Positions 26,649-35,800 are shown, counted from the first letter of the stretch. The stretch: 64,000 nt of DNA from Jiella avicenniae (GCF_021390325.1 NZ_JAJUWU010000004.1:62001-126000), one strand, 5' to 3'. A program made the numbers and translations. The notes: generated by a model from the sequence alone, not told the origin.

Positions 26649-27620
26649 TCACTCGCCTGCGGGCCGCGCGGCGTCGAAGCTGCAGGAGGTGGTGATCTCC
26701 CGGATGCGGGTCATCTCGCCCGGGCCGGCGTCGTTCTCCATCAGCATGTCGAACAGGTCCTCTTCCTTCAGCCGCCGCTCGGCGCAGCCGCAATAGCGTT
26801 CGCAGAAGGCGGCGTCCTGGCTGGCGAGGCAGGCCTTGTTGCAGTCGGCGCGGAAGATCGCCTCGCGATCGGCCGGCGCGACGAAGGAAAACAGCGCGAC
26901 GAGGCCGAAGAGCAGCGGCTGGTGCAACAGATAGACGATCAGCGCGTGGCGGCCGGCGAAGGCGAGAGGCGACAGCCGCTTCAGCCGGTCGTTCCAGCCG
27001 CGCATCACGGCGAGGACGTCTCTGTCGACGGCGATGCGCCCGGCCGCGATGCCGATCAGCACCGCCCCGAAGAACGGGAAGATCGGCACCAGATCGTTCG
27101 ACAGCGGCATCGTATCCGAAAACCAGCCGATCCAGGCGAGCCAGCGGCTGTCGAAGCCGGGCAGGCTGACGAAGCTCGGCGCCGCGACGACGAGAATGCC
27201 GGCAAGCGCCGTCAGAAAGGCCGGCAGCCGCAGGAAGGCGAGACCGATGAGGCTCGCCAGCGCGATGTGGTGCAGGATGCCGAAGAAGACGAAGCTGTTC
27301 GGCGTGGCGAAGAGCGTCGCGATCGTGACGGCGAGGGCGCCCGCGACGATCTGTCCGAGCCGGATTGCGTATTTCCGCCAGCGGATCCGCTCGCCATGGG
27401 CGAGCACTAGGGAGAAGCCGACGAGGAAGAGGAAGCTTGAGGCGATGCAGCGGGCGAAGATCCGCCACCCGCCATGGGCCGTCAGACCCTCCTGGACGTA
27501 GGAGAAATGCTCGAGATCCCAGGTGAAATGGTAGATCGCCATCGCGACGATGGCGACGGCCCGGGCGAGATCGACGATCTCGATCCGGCCGCTCAAGGGC
27601 GGTTTGACGCTGTCTGACAC
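26649..27620 (-). CDS. Heparan-alpha-glucosaminide N-acetyltransferase-like membrane protein (DUF1624)
   Basis: 323 residues with about seven to eight helices. The family start EIVDLARAVAIVAMAIYHFTWDL includes the catalytic-type His after YH. The substrate in bacteria is unknown; the eukaryotic relative transfers acetyl across the lysosomal membrane. The C-terminal 65 residues are soluble and hold a twin CX3C pattern, CNKAC and CERYC spaced by eight residues, then GC and a last Cys. GTG 27620 is the start, with AAAGGGG six bases upstream. Divergent from the aldo/keto reductase. Confidence 0.85.
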   Translation of the reverse strand: MSDSVKPPLSGRIEIVDLARAVAIVAMAIYHFTWDLEHFSYVQEGLTAHGGWRIFARCIASSFLFLVGFSLVLAHGERIRWRKYAIRLGQIVAGALAVTIATLFATPNSFVFFGILHHIALASLIGLAFLRLPAFLTALAGILVVAAPSFVSLPGFDSRWLAWIGWFSDTMPLSNDLVPIFPFFGAVLIGIAAGRIAVDRDVLAVMRGWNDRLKRLSPLAFAGRHALIVYLLHQPLLFGLVALFSFVAPADREAIFRADCNKACLASQDAAFCERYCGCAERRLKEEDLFDMLMENDAGPGEMTRIREITTSCSFDAARPAGE

Positions 27621-27781
27621 GGACGACCCCTTTGACGTCCGGCAGGCTCTACAGGGTTCGTCGGCGGCGCGAAAGCCGGACGCCTCGCCGCGGGCGATGG
27701 AACACGGGCGGCACCGCCTAATTTCCTCTTTTTGAACAGCGCCGAACCGATGGCGCCCGCAGACCGCTCGAAAGGGAACCC

Positions 27782-28612
27782 ATGAAAGTCATCGAAGCCG
27801 GCCCGGCGAAAATCCCGGCCATCGGTCTCGGCACCTATACGCTCGAGGGCGACACCTGCATCGACATGGTGCAGCGGGCCATCGAGGCGGGTTACCGCCA
27901 CATCGACACCGCCAGGATGTACGGCAACGAGCGCGAGGTGGGGGAAGGGATCCGCAGGAGCGGCATCGCGCGGGACGAGGTGTTCGTCACCACCAAGATC
28001 TGGTGGACCGACCTCGGCGAAACGGCGCTGGCCACGGCCGCGCGCGATTCGATCGAGACCATCGGCATCGGCGCCGTCGACCTCCTCCTCATCCACTGGC
28101 CGAACCCGGACGTCGCCCTCGAAGAATCGATCGACGCTCTCTGCGCGACGGTCGACGACGGGCTGACGAAGCACGTCGGCGTCGCCAACTTCACCTCGAC
28201 CCTCCTCGACGAAGCGGCGACGATGGCGTCCCGCCCGCTGGTCTGCAACCAGGTCGAATACCATCCCTTCCTCTCGCAGGAGCAGGTCCGCGCCGCCTGC
28301 CGCCGCCACGACATGGCGATGGTCGCCTATTCGCCGATCGGCCGCGGCGGCGAGGTCCTCAGCCATCCGGTGATCCGCAGCGCCGCCGAGCGCCACGGCA
28401 AGTCGCCGGCGCAGATCATCCTGAGATGGGAGATCGAGCAGGACGGCGTCGGCGCCATCCCGCGGACCTCCAGGCCGGAACGGCTCGCCGAGAATCTCGA
28501 GATCTTCGACTTCGAACTCTATGACGACGAGCGGGCCGCGATCACCGCCCTGACGAAGCGCGACGAACGGCTGGTCGATCCGTCCTTCGCGCCGAACTGG
28601 GACCGCGCGTGA
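27782..28612 (+). CDS. Aldo/keto reductase
   Basis: 276-residue TIM-barrel NADPH oxidoreductase. The catalytic tetrad is visible: Asp42 and Tyr47 in HIDTARMYGNE, Lys72 in VTTKIWW, His105 in LLIHWP. The cofactor region IPRTSRPERLAENLEIFDFEL near 230-250 is also typical. It is close to the 2,5-diketo-gluconate reductase group; the substrate is not known. Its stop codon overlaps the next gene start by one base (TGATG), tying it to an MscS-type channel. Confidence 0.92.
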   Translation: MKVIEAGPAKIPAIGLGTYTLEGDTCIDMVQRAIEAGYRHIDTARMYGNEREVGEGIRRSGIARDEVFVTTKIWWTDLGETALATAARDSIETIGIGAVDLLLIHWPNPDVALEESIDALCATVDDGLTKHVGVANFTSTLLDEAATMASRPLVCNQVEYHPFLSQEQVRAACRRHDMAMVAYSPIGRGGEVLSHPVIRSAAERHGKSPAQIILRWEIEQDGVGAIPRTSRPERLAENLEIFDFELYDDERAAITALTKRDERLVDPSFAPNWDRA

Positions 28613-30027
28613 TGGACTCGGCGCTGCTGGGGCGCATCGAGACCCAAGTTTCCGGCTGGGTTCATTCGGCGCTGCAGTTCTTCTATCAGCCGTCGACCCT
28701 GGCGCAGATCGCGGCGATCGCGATCTGTGCGCTTCTCGCCTTCGGCCTCGACCGTCTCACGCGAGGCGCGATCGAGGCGCAGGCGCGCAAGATCCGCGCC
28801 GCGCCGAGCCTTCTCAGGATCATCGTGGCGCTGCGCCGGCGCATGAAGCTGGTCTACTTCGTCTTCGGCCTCTGGCTCCTGACCCTCGCCGACAGCGCCG
28901 CCGGCGGCCCGCGATCCTCGCTGATTTCGGTCGTCTTCAACCTGGCTCTGGCCTATCTGGTGATCTCGGTCGGCTCGCGGGTCGTCCGCAACCGCCTCGC
29001 CGCCCGGATCATCACCATCACCGCCTGGATCGTCGCGGCCCTGTCGATCCTCGATCTGACGGAGCCGGTCTCCCGTGCCCTCGACGCGACGGGTGTCTCG
29101 ATCGGCGAAGCGCGCATCTCCGCACTTCTGGTGATCAAGGCCGTGATCGTGCTGGCGATCACCCTGTGGTTCGCCTCGATCGTCGGCAACTTCCTCGACA
29201 CCCGCGTCAAGCGCAGCGAGGAGCTGACGCCGGCGCTGCGGGTCTTGATCGGCAAGCTGCTGAAGGTCGGGCTGATCCTGATCGCCTGCGTCGTCGCGCT
29301 GGCGGCGGTCGGCGTCGATCTCACGGCGCTGACGGTGCTCTCCGGCGCGCTCGGCGTCGGGCTCGGCTTCGGCCTGCAGAAGGTCGTGTCGAACTTCATC
29401 TCGGGAATCATCATCCTGACCGACCGGTCGATCAAACCGGGCGACACCATCTCGCTCGGCGATACCTTCGGCTGGATCCGTGAACTGCGCGCCCGCTTCG
29501 TCTCGGTGATCACCCGCGACGGCAAGGAATATCTGATCCCGAACGAGGACTTCATCACCAATCAGGTGATCAACTGGTCGTTCTCCAACGAACTCGTGCG
29601 AATCGACGTCACCTTCGGCGTCTCCTACGATTCGGATCCGCACACGGTGATCCGCATCGCCAAGGAGGCGACGGGTTCGGTCGGCCGTGTCGTCTCGGAC
29701 CGGCCGGTGGTCTGCTGGATGACCGGCTTCGGCGATTCCTCCCTCGACTTCGTGCTGCGCTTCTGGATCCGCGATCCCCAGGCGGGTCTCACCAACGTCA
29801 GGGGCGAGGTGCTGCTGGCGCTTTGGGACGCCTTCAAGGAAAACGGCATCAACATCCCGTTCCCGCACCGCGAGATCCTGATGAAGACGCCGGTGACGCT
29901 GGCCGGCGAAGGGCCTGCGACTCCGGCGCCGGAGGAAAGCGTCGAAGCGACGGCGGCGAGGCGGCAGGGCGCCGACGGGGCGGAAAGCGAGCAAGGGGAG
30001 GGCGGATCGCCGGCCGCGGCCAAGTAG
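28612..30027 (+). CDS. Mechanosensitive ion channel family protein (MscS type)
   Basis: 471 residues. Several N-terminal helices precede the pore helix and beta domain typical of MscS: the glycine/alanine-rich LSGALGVGLGFGLQKVVSNF segment lines the pore and GIIILTDRSIKPGDTI starts the beta domain. It should open under membrane tension to release solutes. The C-terminal tail past about 430 is Glu/Ala/Gly-rich and probably disordered. ATG 28612 overlaps the aldo/keto reductase stop; GTG 28609 is also possible. Confidence 0.93.
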   Translation: MDSALLGRIETQVSGWVHSALQFFYQPSTLAQIAAIAICALLAFGLDRLTRGAIEAQARKIRAAPSLLRIIVALRRRMKLVYFVFGLWLLTLADSAAGGPRSSLISVVFNLALAYLVISVGSRVVRNRLAARIITITAWIVAALSILDLTEPVSRALDATGVSIGEARISALLVIKAVIVLAITLWFASIVGNFLDTRVKRSEELTPALRVLIGKLLKVGLILIACVVALAAVGVDLTALTVLSGALGVGLGFGLQKVVSNFISGIIILTDRSIKPGDTISLGDTFGWIRELRARFVSVITRDGKEYLIPNEDFITNQVINWSFSNELVRIDVTFGVSYDSDPHTVIRIAKEATGSVGRVVSDRPVVCWMTGFGDSSLDFVLRFWIRDPQAGLTNVRGEVLLALWDAFKENGINIPFPHREILMKTPVTLAGEGPATPAPEESVEATAARRQGADGAESEQGEGGSPAAAK

Positions 30028-30082
30028 CAACAGCGTCGGGCAAAGCCCTTGCCGGCGGCTGTGCGCCGGCCGCGAGAGGGCT

Positions 30083-30985
30083 ATGGTCCGCGCCATCTGC
30101 CCCCGTTGGACCGTCCCGGAGTATCAGGCCCTGTTCTTCTACGTCGCCAAACTCGGCTGGTTCGTCGTTCAGCCGCTCGTCGCCATTCTCCTCCTGGCGG
30201 CGCTCGGCCTCGTTCTCGCGTGGCTGGGCCGGCGCCGGTTCGGACCATCCCTCGTCGTGCTTGCGCTCGTCCTCCTCGCCGTCGTCAGCCTCAGCCCGCT
30301 GGGCCTGGTGATGACCGCGGCGCTGGAAGACCGGTTTCCGCGGCCCGAACTGCCGGAGAGGGTCGCCGGCATCGTCGTCCTCGGCGGTGCCTTCGACACC
30401 CGGATCGCGCGGACGCGCGGCAATACGGAGTTCAACGACGCGGCCGACCGGGTCACCGAGGCGCTGATTCTCGCGCGCCGCTACCCTGAGGCCAAGGTGA
30501 TCTTTTCCGGCGGCGACGCCTCGATCCTCGCCGAGGACGTTCCCGAGACGCTGTCGGCAAGGGACTTCTTTCTCGGCGCCGGCCTTTCGCCCAACCGGCT
30601 GATCCTCGACGGCAAGGCCCGCGACACCTTCGAGAATGCCGTTTACGCCAAGGAGTTGGCCGCGCCGAAGCCGGGCGAGACCTGGCTTCTGATCACCTCG
30701 GCCTTCCACATGCCGCGGGCCGTCGGCTGTTTCCGCCAGGCGGGTTTTCCGGTGCTGCCCTATCCAGTCGACTATCGCACGCCGGCGGGGACCGAGGTGC
30801 TGCGCCCGTCCACCGCCTCGATCCGCAACGTCGAAAAGGTGCATTTCGCCATTCGCGAATATCTCGGCCTCCTGGCCTATCGGCTGCAGGGGCGAACCGA
30901 CGCGCTTTTCCCGGCACCGAGGGCCGGTGACGGAGCGCCTATTCCCGAAGCATCCGGATCGCCGGCGAGCGGAACTGCCGGTTGA
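30083..30985 (+). CDS. YdcF family protein (DUF218)
   Basis: 300 residues: two N-terminal membrane helices, then the DUF218 domain with VLGGAFDTR, VIFSGGDAS, RDTFENAVYAKEL and ITSAFHMPRAVGCF, the usual ElyC/YdcF motifs. E. coli ElyC takes part in peptidoglycan and envelope assembly, so an envelope role is likely. The last 47 bp overlap the 3' end of the convergent DUF599 gene. The C-terminal tail is low-complexity. Confidence 0.88.
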   Translation: MVRAICPRWTVPEYQALFFYVAKLGWFVVQPLVAILLLAALGLVLAWLGRRRFGPSLVVLALVLLAVVSLSPLGLVMTAALEDRFPRPELPERVAGIVVLGGAFDTRIARTRGNTEFNDAADRVTEALILARRYPEAKVIFSGGDASILAEDVPETLSARDFFLGAGLSPNRLILDGKARDTFENAVYAKELAAPKPGETWLLITSAFHMPRAVGCFRQAGFPVLPYPVDYRTPAGTEVLRPSTASIRNVEKVHFAIREYLGLLAYRLQGRTDALFPAPRAGDGAPIPEASGSPASGTAG

Positions 30986-31622
30986 CGAGGATCGCGACGA
31001 CGAAGGCGGTCGAGGCGATCAGCACGATCGGGCCGATCAGCCAGCCGAGATAGGCGACGGCGAAGAAGATCGCCCTCAGGCCCGCATTGAAATGCCGGCC
31101 GGCGATCTGGTTGATCAGAATCGTCCGCTCGACGGCGCGCTCGGCGCCGGCGGGATCTGCCGCTGCGTCCTCGCGCATCGGCACCGCGCCGATCAGGATC
31201 GAACAATAGTTGAACAGCCGGTAGGACCAGCCGAACTTGAAGAAGGCGTAGCAGAAGATCACCACCAGGCCGAACAGCTTCAGTTCGACCAGTGCCTTGT
31301 CGAGGCCGCCGGAAAACGGCAGGTCGGCGGCGATCGCCGAGATCCGCTCGGCCGAGCCCAGAAGGGCGAAGCAGCCGCCGATGGCGAAGATGCAGGCCGA
31401 GGCGAAGAAGGCCGTGCCCTGCTGCAGCCCGGCCATGATCGCCGTGTCGATCATCCTGAGGTCGCGGGTCAGCATCGCCCGCATCCACACCGCCCGCTGG
31501 ACGTTCATCGCGCCCGAAAGCCCGATGCCGCGGCGTGCATATCCGTCGAGCACGAGATTGTAGACGAGCCAGCTCCCGAGGAAGACGGAGACGGCGATGC
31601 TGTCGGCTGGGGAGAGGATCAT
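30939..31622 (-). CDS. DUF599 domain-containing membrane protein
   Basis: 227 residues with about four transmembrane segments and the DUF599 pattern (ADSIAVSVFLGSWLVYN, RMIDTAIMAGLQQGTAFFAS, GRHFNAGLRAIFFAV). Function unknown. I use ATG 31622; a GTG at 31655 adds 11 residues. It overlaps YdcF tail-to-tail by 47 bp, which is unusual only in that both ends are intact. Confidence 0.82.
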   Translation of the reverse strand: MILSPADSIAVSVFLGSWLVYNLVLDGYARRGIGLSGAMNVQRAVWMRAMLTRDLRMIDTAIMAGLQQGTAFFASACIFAIGGCFALLGSAERISAIAADLPFSGGLDKALVELKLFGLVVIFCYAFFKFGWSYRLFNYCSILIGAVPMREDAAADPAGAERAVERTILINQIAGRHFNAGLRAIFFAVAYLGWLIGPIVLIASTAFVVAILVNRQFRSPAIRMLRE

Positions 31623-31873
31623 GTCGATCGGACACCGTAGCGAGATCGAAACCACGTCGGCAGGGAACAGGCCTTCTTCATTCCCCGTTAGGCGCCGGCA
31701 TGCAAGCTCGAGGTCAAGTCCGGCGCAAGGCTGCCATGCAAGATCGGATGGGAAAATTAGGTGCGGGGCCCGCTTGTGGACGCCCGTATTAAGCGATAAT
31801 TAACGCGCGGGTCACCCGATCGGGGGAAATGATCGGTGACTCGGGATTCTGGGGTTCAGGACAGCTTCTGATC

Positions 31874-31999
31874 ATGGATGACAGCGTGCGAAAGTCGTGC
31901 TGGGGCGTTACCGTTTGGACGGTCGCGATCTTCTCGGCACTGATGGTGCTGGGTTTTCTCTGTTCCAGCGCCGAGACGGTGGCGATAGCCGCCAACTAG
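31874..31999 (+). CDS. Small single-helix membrane protein (41 aa), candidate
   Basis: Short frame from ATG 31874 to TAG 31997. The product is MDDSVRKS, then about 22 hydrophobic residues with two Trp (CWGVTVWTVAIF..LGFLC), then SSAETVAIAAN. Charges give an N-in, C-out arrangement. AGGA lies about 12 bases upstream, a weak ribosome-binding site. A short, polar-hydrophobic-polar design in a non-coding gap is the usual look of bacterial small membrane proteins. Confidence 0.4.
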   Translation: MDDSVRKSCWGVTVWTVAIFSALMVLGFLCSSAETVAIAAN

Positions 32000-32342
32000 C
32001 CGAGCGGATCGGCAATCGATCGCGACGTGCGGACTCCGCCGGATCGACGATCGAATCCGAACGGTTCGCCGGCAATGCCGCCCTCGCCGGGGCGAGGCGG
32101 CCAAGGCAAGATCTCAGCTTCGATACGGATGACGCGAGCGCGCCGCCTTCGCCGCCGGCGAAAACGCGCGTGCTCTTCGGCTCGTTCGGCGTGAGGACAC
32201 CGCCTCGCGGTGCGGCTCGCCGGCCACGTGATCGGCCGGGGTCGTCGCCGTCTGCCGTCGTCACCCGGCGTTGCTGGGGATTACGGCGACGCGGCCACGG
32301 GCGGTGCTTGGAAAGGCAAGCGCGATTGGCCACATTGGGCCG
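32000..32342. other. Gap before the DUF1489 gene
   Basis: 343 bp. I see no supported gene, repeat or promoter; the minus-strand frames across it are Arg/Ser-rich shadows. The DUF1489 start has no obvious Shine-Dalgarno here either. Confidence 0.45.
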
Positions 32343-32768
32343 ATGGCTCTCCACCTGCTCAAGCTCTGCGTCGGCGCCGTCAGCGCCGAGGATCTCGCCG
32401 CCCATATCGACCGTCGCCTCGCATTGAGCGGGGCGCCGACCTATTGGCACGTCACCCGGATGGTGCCGAAGCGTGCCGAGGAACTCTCTTCGGGCGGTTC
32501 GCTCTACTGGATCATCCGCGGCAGCGTGCAGGCGCGCCAGCAGATCCTCGGGATCGAGCCCTTCACAGACGAGGAGGGGATCGGTCGCTGCAAGATCCTG
32601 CTCGACCGGAACCTCGTCCTCACCCGCCACCAGCCGAAGCGCCCCTTCCAGGGCTGGCGCTATCTGAAAGGCGAGGACGCGCCGGCCGATCTGCGCGCTT
32701 TCGACGAGGCCGGCGACGGCCTGCCGCCGGAACTCGCCTCCGCCTTGCAGGAACTCGGCGTCATCTGA
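32343..32768 (+). CDS. DUF1489 family protein
   Basis: 141 residues, matching the alphaproteobacterial DUF1489 family from its first residues (MALHLLKLCVGA) through MVPKRAEELSSGGSLYWIIRG and the FQGWRYL end. Soluble, cytoplasmic, function unknown; the RGSVQARQQIL and DRNLVLTRHQPKRPFQGWRYL segments suggest nucleic-acid contact only by their basic charge. Start taken at ATG 32343, not the longer frame from 32271. Confidence 0.85.
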   Translation: MALHLLKLCVGAVSAEDLAAHIDRRLALSGAPTYWHVTRMVPKRAEELSSGGSLYWIIRGSVQARQQILGIEPFTDEEGIGRCKILLDRNLVLTRHQPKRPFQGWRYLKGEDAPADLRAFDEAGDGLPPELASALQELGVI

Positions 32769-32846
32769 CGACGGGCGGACGCGTCTGCGTCCAAGCCCCG
32801 TGAGACGCCATCTTCCCCGGGCTGGCCGGCGGAAGGGATCGCCGTC

Positions 32847-33122
32847 TCAGCGGAACCGCATGCGAACGGCGGTCGAGCCGTTCGGCGCGATCGAGCGGAT
32901 CCGCGTGTGGCTGACCGGCTGCGAGGCGCGCCACGCCCTGGCGCCGTAGGACAGGAGCAGACCGACCAGCTCCTTGGCCTTCATCCGCGAGCGGCCGTCG
33001 CGGGCTTCGCCCAGCCGCAGGGCCGCCTGCTGGAGAGGATGGACGCCGACCGGAACCGCATCCGGCCGGGAACCGGACAGGGTCGGAACGATCAGGTTTC
33101 GGCCGTGATTCTCCATCGACAT
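32847..33122 (-). CDS. Hypothetical protein (91 aa)
   Basis: Start ATG 33122 with GAGGGGAAG just upstream, a good ribosome-binding site. The product is basic and soluble; residues 30-60 (PLQQAALRLGEARDGRSRMKAKELVGLLLSYG without repeats) look helical. No domain recognised. It lies on the same strand as, and 329 bp from, the D,D-carboxypeptidase stop. Confidence 0.6.
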   Translation of the reverse strand: MSMENHGRNLIVPTLSGSRPDAVPVGVHPLQQAALRLGEARDGRSRMKAKELVGLLLSYGARAWRASQPVSHTRIRSIAPNGSTAVRMRFR

Positions 33123-33451
33123 GACTTCCCCTCGGAACGCTTCACACAAAGGGCGGCGGATCGTGCTTGCCGGGCCGCCACCGGAACCATCGGGCGGATC
33201 GGCCCGCCCTCTGCGCATCTCCGCCGCCGCCCATCCCCATGGGCCCGGTCGGTATCCGCGCGACTTTCCGTCATTGCGGCGTCATGCCGTCGGACCGGTC
33301 GGCGTGGTGCTGCCGTCACCGGCAGACCGTCTCCCCCGGCGCCAGCCGGTCCCCCGGGAGGGGCACAAACAGGCCCCCTGGCGAGACGTCATGCCTCACC
33401 GATCCCCGTCTCGATGCGGCGCCGTGTGCCGGCGCCCCGCCTACGTCCGTG
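33123..33451. other. Gap between carboxypeptidase and 91-aa gene
   Basis: 329 bp of G+C-rich sequence. It should hold the promoter of the 91-residue gene and the end of the carboxypeptidase transcript, but no clear terminator with a T-tract or promoter pair is visible. Confidence 0.4.
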
Positions 33452-34975
33452 TCAGTTCGCCACGGCGTAGCAGTTGTAGGAGTTGCGCTTCAGCGCCGCG
33501 CAGGCGTCCCACGCCTGGTCCTTGCTGTGGAAGCCGGCGAAGCGTGCGCGGTAGAGCGTGCCGCCGCCGGTGTCGACGCTTTCGGTGAACGGCTCGGCCG
33601 TGGCGAGCTGCGCGCCGGCGGCGCTCTTGGCCTTCTTCAGCATCGTCATCGCCTGCGAGGCCGATTCCGTCGCCGCGATCTGGACGACCCAGGGCGAGGG
33701 CTTCGTCGGCTGCACCACCATGGCCGGGACGTTCTGGGCGACGGAACCGGTCGCCTGGACGTCGACGTCGCCGCGCAGGAGGGCCGCGGCCTTGCGCCCG
33801 TCCTGGGCTGCGGGCCGGGCGAGCGGCAGGATCGCGGCGACGGCGCTGGAGGCGGCGGGGCGCTCTTCGACCAGAGCGGCGCGGATCGCGTCGCGGCCCA
33901 TCAGCGGACGGGAGGTCGGCGTCGGCATCCGCGCGGCGATCTGCTCACCCTCGTCGCTGCCATAGGCCATGGCGATCCGGTCGTTGATCGAGATGCCGCC
34001 CGCGGTCGGACGGAAGTCCGGGATCGGGCCCTTCTTCGGCAGGTCCGGCTCGATCGCCGCGACCACGACGTCGGCACTCGGCTTGGCGGCGATCAGCGGT
34101 CCGCCGTCGCGCCGGCTGGCCTTCGGCATGGTGCGCTTCAAAAGGTCGACCATGTGGTCGTCGCGTGAGCGGCCCGAGGTGCCGCCGAAGACGGCGGCGA
34201 CGACGCTCTTGCCATCGGTCTTCACCGAGGTGACGAGGTTGAAGCCCGACGCGTTGATGTAGCCGGTCTTGATGCCGTCGACGCCGTTGTAGCGGTTGAG
34301 AACGCGGTTGTGGTTGCCGATCCGCGCGCCGCGGAAATTGAACGAGCGCGTGGAGAAGTAGTCGTAATATTCCGGGAAATGCTCGCGGAGCGCGATGCCC
34401 AGCGTGGCCATGTCGCGGGCGGTCGTATGCTGGGCGGGATTGGGCAGGCCGTTGGCATTGCGGAACTCGGTGCGCGACATGCCGAGGCGATGGGCCTTGT
34501 CGGTCATGCGCTTGGCGAAGTCGGTCTCGGAGCCGGCGAGAAATTCCGCCAGGACCACCGCCGCGTCGTTCGCCGAGCGCGTCACCAGCGAATAGATCGC
34601 CTCTTCGACGGTGAGCGTCGTGCCGGGGCGCAGCCCGAGCTTCGACGGCGGCCGGGCCGAGGCATAGGCCGACACCGGCATCTTGTCGTTCTTCGAGATC
34701 TTGCCGCTCTTCAACGCCTCGAAGGTGAGGTAGAGCGTCATCATCTTGGTCAGCGACGCCGGATAGCGGTATTCGTCGGCGCGGTCCTGATACAGCACCT
34801 TGCCATTGTTGGCGTCGATGACGAAGCCGGCATATTTCGGATTGGCGGCATCAGCCGCTCCGGTTCCCCCGGCAAGGCAGATGCCGGCGCCGACGAGGGC
34901 GACGGCGATCGTCCGGGTGAAGGTTCTGGCGGCACGTCTGAATTGCGACAGGTCGATTGGCACGCAAAAACTCAT
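33452..34975 (-). CDS. D-alanyl-D-alanine carboxypeptidase with SPOR domain
   Basis: 507 residues. A signal peptide (cleavage near residue 43, ADAAN) leads into a penicillin-binding S11 peptidase domain: SLTK at 74-77 with the nucleophile Ser74, SAN at 134-136 and KTG at 236-238. A linker follows, and residues from about 425 on form a SPOR domain (PWVVQIAATES..., ending in a Cys pair), which binds denuded septal peptidoglycan. It trims the terminal D-Ala of stem peptides, probably at the division site. Start at ATG 34975; GTG 34993 is possible. Confidence 0.93.
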   Translation of the reverse strand: MSFCVPIDLSQFRRAARTFTRTIAVALVGAGICLAGGTGAADAANPKYAGFVIDANNGKVLYQDRADEYRYPASLTKMMTLYLTFEALKSGKISKNDKMPVSAYASARPPSKLGLRPGTTLTVEEAIYSLVTRSANDAAVVLAEFLAGSETDFAKRMTDKAHRLGMSRTEFRNANGLPNPAQHTTARDMATLGIALREHFPEYYDYFSTRSFNFRGARIGNHNRVLNRYNGVDGIKTGYINASGFNLVTSVKTDGKSVVAAVFGGTSGRSRDDHMVDLLKRTMPKASRRDGGPLIAAKPSADVVVAAIEPDLPKKGPIPDFRPTAGGISINDRIAMAYGSDEGEQIAARMPTPTSRPLMGRDAIRAALVEERPAASSAVAAILPLARPAAQDGRKAAALLRGDVDVQATGSVAQNVPAMVVQPTKPSPWVVQIAATESASQAMTMLKKAKSAAGAQLATAEPFTESVDTGGGTLYRARFAGFHSKDQAWDACAALKRNSYNCYAVAN

Positions 34976-35091
34976 CGATCGTGTTGCTGGCACGGTAGTT
35001 TCGCTCCGGCGCTGGTCGACGAGCGCGACGCGAACCTTCCAAGGGGCCGTTCTGATGTCCGTCAGGCTAAGCCGCGTCGCTTACCAATCGG

Positions 35092-35100
35092 TTTATATCA
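35092..35100 (-). promoter_or_regulatory. Extended -10 promoter of the carboxypeptidase gene
   Basis: TGATATAAA on the minus strand fits TGnTATAAT. It would start transcription near 35085, about 110 bases before the start codon. No good -35 element is present, as is usual for extended -10 promoters. Confidence 0.35.
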
Positions 35101-35214
35101 TTCGGATTGTGTTCACCTTGCCCGGCTTTTTCCGTGAAACGCGTCATTCCACAATTTCGTGAGGAGAGTGTGGTCGCGATTCGATTCGCATCGCGGCGCA
35201 CCCGTTGAAACCCG

Positions 35215-35229
35215 TTGTGCAGTGCAATA
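35215..35229 (+). promoter_or_regulatory. TTGTGCAGTGCAATA box in the phasin promoter
   Basis: A TGC-rich near-dyad followed at once by the AT-rich ATATATTTA. Alphaproteobacterial PhaR binds TGC/GCA dyads before phasin genes, so this is a plausible PhaR operator overlapping the promoter. The same GTGCAGTGCA core is seen at 15053. Confidence 0.45.
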
Positions 35230-35322
35230 TATTTACGGTCAGACACGAGAGCGGGGCGTCGCCCCGGCGTCGCCCGTGGCGCCGACGGCTCCCGCCCGGA
35301 CCGTATGGAAAGGAAAACCGAC

Positions 35323-35784
35323 ATGAGCATGACGATGAACGCCTATGACGACGCCGGCAAGCTGACCAAGGAAGCGATGGACAACACGCTGCGGTCGTTC
35401 GCTGCCATGACCAAGGGCTTCCAGCAGATTTCGGCCGAGACGGCCGACTTCACCAAGCGGTCCTACGACCAACAGACCGCCATGATGGAGAGGCTGTTCC
35501 AGGCCAGGACCCTCGACAAGACGATCGAAGTCCAGAGCGACTTCGCCAAGACGGCCTACGAGGCCTGGGTCGCGCAGATGACCAGGATGAGCGACATCTA
35601 CGCCGGCATCGCCAAGGAAACCTACAAGCCGTTCGAGCAGACGGCCAAGTCGGCTTCTGCCGTCGCGACCAAGGCCGCGATAGACACGACGTCGCAGGTC
35701 GATCGGGCCGCCGGGGAAGCGGCGGACGTGGCTGAGCACGCCGTCGATGCCGCCGAGCAGCAGGCTCACGAGACCGCCCACTGA
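35323..35784 (+). CDS. Phasin family protein
   Basis: 153 residues, almost wholly helical, matching the phasin domain in residues 15-110 (MDNTLRSFAAMTKGFQQISAE, FTKRSYDQQTAMMERL, YAGIAKETYKPFEQ). Phasins coat polyhydroxyalkanoate granules or, in some cases, act as chaperones or regulators. The C-terminus is Ala/Glu/His-rich. Start ATG 35323 follows AAGGA. Two hairpins follow the stop, the second a good terminator. No PHA synthase gene is nearby. Confidence 0.9.
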   Translation: MSMTMNAYDDAGKLTKEAMDNTLRSFAAMTKGFQQISAETADFTKRSYDQQTAMMERLFQARTLDKTIEVQSDFAKTAYEAWVAQMTRMSDIYAGIAKETYKPFEQTAKSASAVATKAAIDTTSQVDRAAGEAADVAEHAVDAAEQQAHETAH

Positions 35785-35800
35785 GGCCGTGAAGGCCTGG

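Larger units (their letters stand above)
34976..35322. other. Divergent promoter region, carboxypeptidase / phasin
   Basis: 347 bp. It contains an extended -10 (TGATATAAA, minus strand 35100-35092) for the carboxypeptidase and, on the plus strand, the GTGCAGTGCA box and AATATATTTA for the phasin gene. No other gene seen. Confidence 0.5.
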
